IMG/VR virus record: IMGVR_UViG_3300040856_001732
Span: 1-28,171 of that record
Reading direction: 5' to 3' (one strand)
DNA from: a virus
Length of the DNA stretch: 28,171 nt
The notes beneath the pieces were generated by a model. That model did not search any database. It worked only from the letters and a program-made list of their open reading frames with translations, and had not been told where the DNA came from. Made by a program: the position numbers and the translations under genes. This document shows, piece by piece, positions 24,448 to 28,171 of the stretch (positions within the stretch are counted from its first letter, which is position 1; each line of letters begins with the position of its first letter).

Positions 24448-24497
24448 CCCCCTTCCGAGGGGGCCGTGGCCCGCCGCGAACCCCCCATTGGAGGGGT
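24448..24497 (+). repeat. GC-rich stem-loop repeat cassette, copy 2
   Basis: Hairpin 1 is CCCCCT-TCCG-AGGGGG (24448-24463). The 30-bp core starts GGCCCGCCGCGAA (24468) and ends in hairpin 2, CCCC-CCATTGGA-GGGG then T (24497). The core is nearly identical to 25724-25753 and 26529-26558. No T-run follows, so an intrinsic terminator is not evident. It ends a two-gene operon. Confidence 0.85.
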
Positions 24498-24510
24498 GTA
24501 GCAAACGGTG

Positions 24511-24549
24511 TGCCAAACAAGAAAAAAAACTTTTGGCATGGAATTTGCA
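24511..24549 (+). promoter_or_regulatory. Sigma54-like motif within an inverted repeat
   Basis: TGGCATGGAATTTGCA (24534-24549) fits TGGCAY-G-N4-TTGCW. Its left part (TTTGGCA, 24532-24538) pairs perfectly with TGCCAAA at 24511-24517 across a 14-nt A-rich loop. A GAAAAAAATCC tract follows, then the sigma70 promoter 36 bases on. Confidence 0.45.
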
Positions 24550-24585
24550 CACTGAAAAAAATCCAAAAAATAATTATTTTTCTAC

Positions 24586-24620
24586 TTGACATTCAAGAAT
24601 AAGTCTGTATAATGTCGATA
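24586..24620 (+). promoter_or_regulatory. Rightward sigma70 promoter with GTCGATA start region
   Basis: TTGACA (24586-24591), 16-base spacer, TATAAT (24608-24613), directly followed by GTCGATA (24614-24620). The same heptamer follows the -10 at 24824 and 25851 and occurs at 26602. Confidence 0.9.
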
Positions 24621-24657
24621 TAAGGAATAAGGAAAAGAAAACTAAGGAGAAATAAAA

Positions 24658-24804
24658 ATGGAAATGCAAATCCTCTACATCTCAGACTGTTGTGGTGCTT
24701 ATCTTGATGATGCTCAGATTGAGTATGGTATCTGCAACGATTGCGGTGAGCATTGTGAAATAATCACCGAAGAATATCCTGTCTCCCCCGTTTGTGGGGG
24801 TTGA
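24658..24804 (+). CDS. Small zinc-ribbon-like protein, 48 aa
   Basis: MEMQILYISDCCGAYLDDAQ then IEYGICNDCGEHCEII. The cysteines C11-C12, C26, C29 and C33 form a likely zinc site (CC...CxxCxxxC) like the short zinc-ribbon proteins common in phage early regions. ATG follows AAGGAGAAATAAAA. The last codons (SPVCGG and stop) form a C5/G5 hairpin, and the stop overlaps the -35 box of the next promoter. A nucleic-acid or protein adaptor role is possible. Confidence 0.75.
   Translation: MEMQILYISDCCGAYLDDAQIEYGICNDCGEHCEIITEEYPVSPVCGG
24785..24800 (+). repeat. C5/G5 hairpin inside the end of a gene
   Basis: CCCCC (24785-24789) and GGGGG (24796-24800) with a 6-nt loop. It is the hairpin-1 half of the cassette without the 30-bp core, here in coding sequence and touching TTGACA. 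Confidence 0.65.
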
Positions 24805-24836
24805 CAGACTCAAGTTCGTTTGCTAGAATGTCGATA
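24801..24836 (+). promoter_or_regulatory. Rightward sigma70 promoter overlapping a stop codon
   Basis: TTGACA (24801-24806) shares bases with the TGA stop at 24802-24804. A 17-base spacer leads to TAGAAT (24824-24829) and GTCGATA (24830-24836). It serves the gene at 24858. Confidence 0.85.
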
Positions 24837-24857
24837 TAGAAAGTAAGGAGAAACAAA

Positions 24858-25037
24858 ATGACTATTTACCCAAGCATCAACGATTACCGCAAGTACTTCA
24901 ACACGATGACCACTGAATTGCTTTCAGTGTGGATCGAAGTAGCAGAACACAAACTGCCAAACTTCACCAGAGTTGAGGAAGTCGAAACCGTCAAGACTGC
25001 TTTGATTGCTGCCCGTTCTGAATTGTCCAACCGATAA
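24858..25037 (+). CDS. Hypothetical early protein, 59 aa
   Basis: MTIYPSINDYRKYFNTMTTE then LLSVWIEVAEHKLPNFTRVE and a helical end (VKTALIAARSELSNR). Likely all-helical with no known family. Start follows AAGGAGAAACAAA. First gene of a short operon with the acidic gene 11 bases on. Confidence 0.75.
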   Translation: MTIYPSINDYRKYFNTMTTELLSVWIEVAEHKLPNFTRVEEVETVKTALIAARSELSNR

Positions 25038-25048
25038 GGAATAGAAAA

Positions 25049-25282
25049 ATGAACGATAACCCACGACTAGGTTTCTTTGATATTGACCCTCAAAAGTTTT
25101 CTGCTATGCTTGATGAGATGACGAGAGAAAAGGTTGTGATTCCAATGAACGAAGTTTGGAACGAGGATTATGATGAGTCTATGGATGGCGATTGGGATAG
25201 TGCTATGGCTTCTGCTGGCTTTGGTACTGACGAAGATTATGGTATCTTTGACGATTACAATGACTTCTATGGAGAGGAATGA
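25049..25282 (+). CDS. Strongly acidic hypothetical protein, 77 aa
   Basis: 77 residues with roughly a third Asp/Glu, concentrated in the C-terminal half (WNEDYDESMDGDWDSAMASA then DEDYGIFDDYNDFYGEE). The N-terminal part (FFDIDPQKFSAMLDEMTREK) is probably helical. Ribosome site AAGGAATAGAAAA. Extended acidity of this kind is typical of phage proteins that bind basic surfaces or mimic DNA, but no family is recognised. Confidence 0.75.
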   Translation: MNDNPRLGFFDIDPQKFSAMLDEMTREKVVIPMNEVWNEDYDESMDGDWDSAMASAGFGTDEDYGIFDDYNDFYGEE

Positions 25283-25285
25283 AGA

Positions 25286-25492
25286 ATGAAATACTACAAG
25301 TGTAACAATATCACAACTGTAGACGGTGAAGTATACAATCACTGTGTTGTTGGAATTGAGGATATACAGCCTAGCGGTGACGCTGCGTTAGATCGTCAGT
25401 CTATCCGCGACGATGTAATGACAGCCCTAGAATATTCGTTGGCTGGTGAAGTAGAAAGTTTTTATAACATGGAGGAATTACAGTGGGAATAA
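25286..25492 (+). CDS. Hypothetical early protein, 68 aa
   Basis: MKYYKCNNITTVDGEVYNHC then VVGIEDIQPSGDAALDRQSI and DDVMTALEYSLAGEVESFYN. It may be a beta-hairpin start with a helical end. Unrecognised. ATG follows GAGAGGAATGAAGA three bases after the previous stop. Its last ten bases overlap the next gene, whose ribosome site GGAGGA lies inside it. Confidence 0.75.
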   Translation: MKYYKCNNITTVDGEVYNHCVVGIEDIQPSGDAALDRQSIRDDVMTALEYSLAGEVESFYNMEELQWE

Positions 25493-25686
25493 TTCAAGTT
25501 GACCCCGCCAGTTTGGCTATAGGATATGCAGCCGGTACACTGTTGTGCTGGTACTTACAGGAAATGCTTTACGGAGAAAGCACAGATGACAGAGAAGCAA
25601 AGGATGACCGTGAACGTATGTATACTAGCCTTTATTCTAGGCACAATGATGTGTCTATTTGTACACCTGAGCGAAACCGCAAGTAA
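25483..25686 (+). CDS. Hypothetical protein with N-terminal membrane segment, GTG start
   Basis: 67 residues beginning at GTG (25483) after GGAGGAATTACA, a very strong site. Residues 8-30 (PASLAIGYAAGTLLCWYLQE) are a hydrophobic segment, followed by a charged stretch (STDDREAKDDRERM). The final third overlaps, out of frame, another small gene at 25586, and reads unlike typical protein there (TSLYSRHNDVSICTPERNRK). Function unknown. Confidence 0.6.
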   Translation: MGIIQVDPASLAIGYAAGTLLCWYLQEMLYGESTDDREAKDDRERMYTSLYSRHNDVSICTPERNRK

Positions 25687-25714
25687 TCCCGCAACCTTCG
25701 CTCCCCCCTTCTGA
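25586..25714 (+). CDS. Overlapping membrane microprotein, 42 aa
   Basis: ATG at 25586 after ACGGAGAAAGCACAG. It reads MTEKQRMTVNVCILAFILGT then MMCLFVHLSETASNP, one clear membrane span with a basic N-end. It overlaps the end of the 25483 gene by 101 bases in another frame and its stop is inside the hairpin 1 stem at 25704. Overlapping membrane-protein pairs in phages include Rz/Rz1 spanins; no lipobox is seen here. Confidence 0.5.
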   Translation: MTEKQRMTVNVCILAFILGTMMCLFVHLSETASNPATFAPPF

Positions 25715-25753
25715 GGGGGACGAGGCCCGCCCCAATCCCCCCGTTAGAGGGGT
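25704..25753 (+). repeat. GC-rich stem-loop repeat cassette, copy 3
   Basis: Hairpin 1 CCCCCT-TCTG-AGGGGG (25704-25719), then the 30-bp core from GGCCCGCCCCAAT (25724) through CCCCCCGTTAGAGGGGT (ends 25753). Same spacing and lengths as copy 2. Hairpin 2 and the core differ by a few bases. Confidence 0.85.
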
Positions 25754-25785
25754 ATTAGCCCATCTATGCCGGTAGTGGCGCGATT

Positions 25786-25801
25786 TGGCATGATATTTGC
25801 T
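25786..25801 (+). promoter_or_regulatory. Sigma54-like -24/-12 motif
   Basis: TGGCATGATATTTGCT, with the required GG/GC spacing, 26 bases before the sigma70 -35. It is followed by GGGTGAAAAAAAATC, matching the A-tract of the other copies. Confidence 0.45.
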
Positions 25802-25827
25802 GGGTGAAAAAAAATCTATTTTATTGC

Positions 25828-25863
25828 TTGACACCTAAAGTTTGTGTTGCTATAATGTCGATA
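25828..25863 (+). promoter_or_regulatory. Rightward sigma70 promoter with GTCGATA start region
   Basis: TTGACA (25828-25833), 17-base spacer, TATAAT (25851-25856), GTCGATA (25857-25863). Serves the PD-(D/E)XK nuclease gene. Confidence 0.9.
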
Positions 25864-25912
25864 CAAGGAACATGAGTTGCTTGTGAAACCCACTACTAAA
25901 AAAGGCAAAGAA

Positions 25913-26488
25913 ATGTCAAACGAAGCAAAAAACAAGATTCCCGGTTTTGTGTCGCAACGAGCTTTCCAAAAGGCTAATGAATTGTATATGAAACAAGAAC
26001 GGAAGGATGGAAAGTTTGTTGATCCTGTTTCTAAAGAATTTGTTGCGGCTGGCCAAGAAAAGGGGCGAAAGGGTGAATATCTCGTAATGCAGATGCTACA
26101 AGATATGGGATACAAAGTAGAAATGTTGAGCGGAACCGATGAATATGATCTAAGAGTAAAGATCAAAGGGACTTGGCATAGGGTTGAAGTGAAAACAGCC
26201 GCACAAAGTCGATCATGTGATAATTTTACATACAGTGGAATCAAAACTACTCACTATGATTTACTGGCTACGGTATTCGTAGGGTATGACTATACTAGCG
26301 TTCAAATTTCTGGAACAGAAGGGAAGCGATTCATTGACGTATATGGTTCCAATTTTTGTGGTAGCAACTGGGAATCACGACCAGCTTCTAAGGTTATTTG
26401 TTTCAACAAGTTTCGTACTCATTGTAAATTGCGAGGAACAGAAGCATTTTTTGACATGACAAAGCAGAATGTTGAGAGATTGGTATAA
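25913..26488 (+). CDS. PD-(D/E)XK nuclease-fold protein
   Basis: 191 residues from ATG at 25913, after AAGG and about eight bases. Residues 50-95 hold the nuclease core: KGRKGEYLVMQMLQDMGYKV (Glu55), TDEYDLRV (Asp79) and WHRVEVKTAAQ (Glu92-x-Lys94). This is the E...D...ExK layout of Holliday-resolvase and restriction-type folds. The rest is strand-rich (DLLATVFVGYDYTSVQISGT). It stands alone between two repeat cassettes. It may degrade host DNA, resolve branches or be a free-standing homing nuclease; the in-frame upstream TTG and GTG starts are less well supported. Confidence 0.75.
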   Translation: MSNEAKNKIPGFVSQRAFQKANELYMKQERKDGKFVDPVSKEFVAAGQEKGRKGEYLVMQMLQDMGYKVEMLSGTDEYDLRVKIKGTWHRVEVKTAAQSRSCDNFTYSGIKTTHYDLLATVFVGYDYTSVQISGTEGKRFIDVYGSNFCGSNWESRPASKVICFNKFRTHCKLRGTEAFFDMTKQNVERLV

Positions 26489-26508
26489 GATTTGCTGTAA
26501 CCTGTAGC

Positions 26509-26558
26509 CCCCCAACTTGGGGGTTGCAGGCCCGCCGCAAACCCCCCATTAGAGGGGT
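26509..26558 (+). repeat. GC-rich stem-loop repeat cassette, copy 4
   Basis: Hairpin 1 CCCCCA-ACT-TGGGGG (26509-26523), then the 30-bp core from GGCCCGCCGCAAA (26529) to ATTAGAGGGGT (26558), differing from copy 2 at only two positions. Here the sigma54-like 16-mer is missing. The A-tract starts directly after hairpin 2. Confidence 0.85.
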
Positions 26559-26595
26559 AAAAAAATATTTCTATTTTCTTTTCAAGTATTCCCGC

Positions 26596-26608
26596 CAGAG
26601 TGTCGATA
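26596..26608 (+). promoter_or_regulatory. Degenerate promoter-like site with GTCGATA
   Basis: GTCGATATATAG (26602 on) follows CAGAGT where a -10 is expected. No -35 is convincing. The conserved heptamer suggests a decayed or differently controlled relative of the other early promoters, serving the gene at 26647. Confidence 0.4.
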
Positions 26609-26646
26609 TATAGAGTAGTGGACAGGATAACCTACTCTGGAGAAAA

Positions 26647-26802
26647 ATGATGTTGACACTCTACACTATTTTTGGCATGTTCGTGGGCTTTGAGGGATAC
26701 GACAATGGCAAGGTGTACATTGGTGTATATACCCCCCAAACTGAGTACGGCTACGTTCTCACACAAAATGAAATTTATTTGGATACGGTACTTGACAAGT
26801 AG
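26647..26802 (+). CDS. Hypothetical early protein, 51 aa
   Basis: MMLTLYTIFGMFVGFEGYDN then GKVYIGVYTPQTEYGYVLTQ. Hydrophobic N-terminus and strand-rich remainder. ATG follows CTGGAGAAAA. The stop is inside the next promoter, whose TTGACA (26792) uses the codons for its last residues. No family recognised. Confidence 0.65.
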   Translation: MMLTLYTIFGMFVGFEGYDNGKVYIGVYTPQTEYGYVLTQNEIYLDTVLDK

Positions 26803-26819
26803 ATTTTGTTCTGTATAAT
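26792..26819 (+). promoter_or_regulatory. Rightward sigma70-type promoter
   Basis: TTGACA (26792-26797), 16-base spacer, TATAAT (26814-26819). It overlaps the previous coding sequence and lacks GTCGATA. It drives the five-gene chain from 26839. Confidence 0.9.
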
Positions 26820-26838
26820 AGTGGAAAAGGAGAAAGAC

Positions 26839-27144
26839 ATGAAAGCACACAACCCACGAATCGTTTGCCGCGACGGCTTCTCAATCAGTGTTCAGGCCCG
26901 TGAGAGTGCATACTGCACACCACGAAGCGACCACGGCCCGTATTGCGAGGTCGAGTGCGGATTCCCTAGCGAGGTTCCAAAGAGTTGGAGATTCAGGGAA
27001 TACTCGGAAGCCGCCCAATGTGGCAAGGGTTATCCAAAGGATGAAGAATACACGGACACGGTATATCCGTATGTTCCTGTTCATCTGGTTCGGCATGAGT
27101 TGGATCTGCACGGTGGAATTGTGGAAGGAAGGTTGCCAGAATGA
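26839..27144 (+). CDS. Conserved phage hypothetical protein, 101 aa
   Basis: ATG at 26839 after AAAAGGAGAAAGAC; an in-frame TTG further upstream lies in the promoter. It reads MKAHNPRIVCRDGFSISVQA, SDHGPYCEVECGFPSEVP and a C-terminus with TDTVYPYVPVHLVRHELD LHGG. This layout (NPR-V-CRDGF-S-QA at the start and YPYVPV-LV near the end) is seen in a family of uncharacterised phage proteins. Six cysteines or nearby charged residues might bind metal, but this is not sure. It couples to the 29-aa peptide by ATGA. Confidence 0.75.
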   Translation: MKAHNPRIVCRDGFSISVQARESAYCTPRSDHGPYCEVECGFPSEVPKSWRFREYSEAAQCGKGYPKDEEYTDTVYPYVPVHLVRHELDLHGGIVEGRLPE

Positions 27145-27230
27145 AAAATAGACTTGACAATGACGGATTGGCTGTTATGATGTTCTTAGTGGTTACGGTT
27201 ACTTTGGTTTTCTTGGAGAGACTATCATGA
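27141..27230 (+). CDS. Membrane microprotein, 29 aa
   Basis: MKNRLDNDGLAVMMFLVVTV then TLVFLERLS. One membrane span with a charged N-end. It overlaps both neighbours by ATGA, so it is locked into the operon and is likely translated. Function unknown. Confidence 0.65.
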   Translation: MKNRLDNDGLAVMMFLVVTVTLVFLERLS

Positions 27231-27457
27231 GCGGATACAATGGTTACAAAAATTACGCAACGTGGAACGTCGCCCTCTGGATTAGTAATGATGAAGGACT
27301 CTATAGTATCGCCAGCGGTTGCTCTTGTTATAATGAGTTTATTGATGTTATGCGGGACTTGGGTTCACTTGAAACTCCTGACAATGTAGCATGGAATGAT
27401 ACTGGTATTGACCGCGACGAAGTGGAAGATGCGTGTTTCACAAAAGAGGTGGTATAG
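27227..27457 (+). CDS. Conserved phage protein of the DUF7249 type
   Basis: MSGYNGYKNYATWNVALWIS then NDEGLYSIASGCSCYNEFID. The motif YNGYKNYATWNVALWIxNDEGLY is the hallmark of a family of small proteins widespread in tailed phages of many hosts; its function has not been established. 76 residues, a normal size. It begins in an ATGA overlap and its stop TAG overlaps the next GTG start by one base. Confidence 0.85.
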   Translation: MSGYNGYKNYATWNVALWISNDEGLYSIASGCSCYNEFIDVMRDLGSLETPDNVAWNDTGIDRDEVEDACFTKEVV

Positions 27458-27534
27458 TGAGTGCGTTTGCCGGTGTTTGGCTTGTGGCGTTCTTTGTGTT
27501 TTGTTTTCTTGGTAACGAAGGTATTGAACTATGA
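27457..27534 (+). CDS. Membrane microprotein with GTG start, 25 aa
   Basis: Begins at GTG, sharing one base with the previous TAG, after AGAGGTGG. It reads MSAFAGVWLVAFFVFCFLGN then EGIEL, a single hydrophobic segment. It overlaps the next ATG by ATGA. Size and membrane nature match the peptide at 27141. Function unknown. Confidence 0.55.
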   Translation: MSAFAGVWLVAFFVFCFLGNEGIEL

Positions 27535-27788
27535 ACGGTTACGAACTATTTGCCCAACTTGATGAACTGCTGAAGGATTGTATCTATGTTTCCAATGAAT
27601 GTCTGCCTGATGAGTTTCAGGACCATCGGACTGACGGCGTTACATTGGCAACGCTAGAAAAGAAATGTGATGAGCGTGACCGCCTGAGCGACTTTGAGCG
27701 TGACCGTGCAGAACGTGCAAGGCGTGTCGAGGTGTACCGTGAACAGTTGTCCACTACTGGCGAGATCTCGTACTTACCCTACCGATAG
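27531..27788 (+). CDS. Charged helical hypothetical protein, 85 aa
   Basis: MNGYELFAQLDELLKDCIYV, then LPDEFQDHRTDGVTLATLEK and CDERDRLSDFERDRAERARR. The second half is a long Arg/Glu-rich helix, probably a coiled coil. No family recognised. Start overlaps the preceding peptide gene by ATGA with GAAGGT upstream. It closes the operon; its stop abuts a GGGGG tract of the repeat cassette. Confidence 0.75.
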   Translation: MNGYELFAQLDELLKDCIYVSNECLPDEFQDHRTDGVTLATLEKKCDERDRLSDFERDRAERARRVEVYREQLSTTGEISYLPYR

Positions 27789-27824
27789 GGGGTGCGGGGC
27801 GGGCCGCGAACCCCCCAAAGGGGT
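27788..27824 (+). repeat. GC-rich repeat, copy 5 (rearranged)
   Basis: GGGGG (27788-27792), GGGGCGGGCCGCGAA and CCCCCCAAAGGGGT (ends 27824). The core is recognisable but hairpin 2 is shortened to CCCC-AAA-GGGG, and hairpin 1 lacks its C-arm. It follows the stop at 27786-27788 directly. Confidence 0.65.
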
Positions 27825-27831
27825 GGTGAAC

Positions 27832-27878
27832 GGCTGTGTACTACCGGAACCGTCCCGGTAACGACTAATGAGACAGCC
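27832..27878 (+). repeat. Nested stem-loops (candidate structured RNA)
   Basis: Outer arms GGCTGT (27832-27837) and ACAGCC (27873-27878) enclose a perfect inner hairpin TACCGG-7 nt-CCGGTA (27842-27860). It lies in the gap before the last promoter and no reading frame crosses it convincingly. Role unknown. Confidence 0.5.
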
Positions 27879-27888
27879 AGCCAAACCC

Positions 27889-27904
27889 AGCAAATACCGT
27901 GCCA
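27889..27904 (-). promoter_or_regulatory. Sigma54-like motif in reverse orientation
   Basis: Minus-strand TGGCACGGTATTTGCT fits TGGCACG-N4-TTGCW exactly. The orientation is opposite to the other three copies and would read into the 27531 gene antisense. This weakens a simple promoter role and favours a binding-site explanation. Confidence 0.4.
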
Positions 27905-27937
27905 AACCAAAAATAAAAAATAATTCAAGATTAGGGG

Positions 27938-27965
27938 TTGACGAGGACGATATATGTGATATACT
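27938..27965 (+). promoter_or_regulatory. Rightward sigma70-type promoter
   Basis: TTGACG (27938-27943), 16-base spacer, TATACT (27960-27965), after an A-rich tract. Serves the gene at 27993. Confidence 0.8.
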
Positions 27966-27992
27966 TGAGAGACAACCCACGGAGTCTATGAT

Positions 27993-28171
27993 ATGAAAAC
28001 TGCAAACGGTAATGATAAACTAGGTAAGGAAAATTGTCTTGTGGTGTCGCGTCCAGTTGGCGATACTTGCCCGTCTACTTGTGCGTTCCTTGGAAACGGA
28101 TGCTATGCGGAAAATCTGGAAAAGATATATCCCGGTGTTCGTCCTGCTGGTATGCAAAATCTAATCACTGA
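27993..28171 (+). CDS. Gp88-family phage protein (partial, C-terminus off the right edge)
   Basis: ATG at 27993 after CGGAG; 59 codons are visible and the frame is open at the edge. It reads MKTANGNDKLGKENCLVVSR then PVGDTCPSTCAFLGNGCYAE. The NxKLGK start and the cysteine cluster C26, C30, C37 followed by YAE are characteristic of the phage gene-product-88 family, whose function is not established. The cysteines may bind a metal or cluster. The rest is outside the window. Confidence 0.75.
   Translation, partial: MKTANGNDKLGKENCLVVSRPVGDTCPSTCAFLGNGCYAENLEKIYPGVRPAGMQNLIT

Noticed and set aside
24448-26558. C5/G5 hairpins as intrinsic terminators
   Set aside because: No T-run follows any of them on the transcribed strand; they are listed as repeats instead.
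26806-26838. Eleven-codon extension of the 101-aa protein from TTG at 26806
   Set aside because: It starts in the promoter spacer before the -10; AAAAGGAGA fits the ATG at 26839.
23633-27824. GC-rich repeats as a CRISPR array
   Set aside because: Copies are 800-1300 bases apart with genes between them; no short regular spacers.
23427-28171. tRNA genes in the intergenic gaps
   Set aside because: GC-rich gaps were read for cloverleaf arms and a TTCRA loop; the hairpins seen do not form a cloverleaf.

Overview
The window is part of an AT-rich tailed-phage genome (Caudoviricetes, or a prophage-like equivalent), probably from an environmental, perhaps aquatic, phage of an unidentified bacterium. 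The evidence is a full head-morphogenesis and packaging set (small-terminase candidate, large terminase, portal, protease-scaffold, decoration protein, major capsid protein), a run of very large fibre-type proteins, tightly overlapping genes, Shine-Dalgarno sites of the AAGGAGA type and sigma70-like promoters. No tRNA, rRNA, integrase or CRISPR array was seen.

Layout. Positions 1-23426 are transcribed leftward (minus strand), read here from right to left. The unit opens with a sigma70-type promoter (23447-23475), a 55-aa orphan, an unknown protein, a sigma-region-2-like factor, a terminase-small-subunit candidate and a 32-aa membrane peptide. It continues with five glycan-modification genes (sulfotransferase, methyltransferase, GT32 glycosyltransferase, methyltransferase, GDP-mannose 4,6-dehydratase). 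Next come an orphan, an HNH nuclease, an ERCC4-type nuclease and a ClpP-like protease, then the large terminase, portal, protease-scaffold (with a nested scaffold start), decoration protein and major capsid protein. An intrinsic terminator follows at 9030-9065. Beyond it lie five structural/fibre genes; the last runs off the left edge (1-2898).

Positions 23794-28171 are transcribed rightward and hold about fifteen tiny genes, presumably early. They form short operons separated by recurring intergenic cassettes: a C5/G5 hairpin, a conserved 30-bp GC-rich element ending in a second hairpin, a 16-bp motif matching the sigma54 -24/-12 consensus, an A-tract, and a sigma70-type promoter whose -10 is often followed by GTCGATA. 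Several genes in this part have fewer than 60 codons (24120, 24257, 24658, 24858, 25586, 26647, 27141, 27457).

How it may work (inference). Host polymerase would read the rightward early cassettes and the head of the leftward unit, which makes the phage sigma-like factor. That factor could then fire minus-strand promoters carrying a shared GTGTATAnTA motif, found in gaps before gene 2, the fibre block, the protease-scaffold and the portal, usually without a recognisable -35. The most unusual features are the repeated stem-loop/dual-promoter cassettes, the candidate late-promoter motif beside a sigma-like gene, and the sugar-modification cassette inside the morphogenesis operon.
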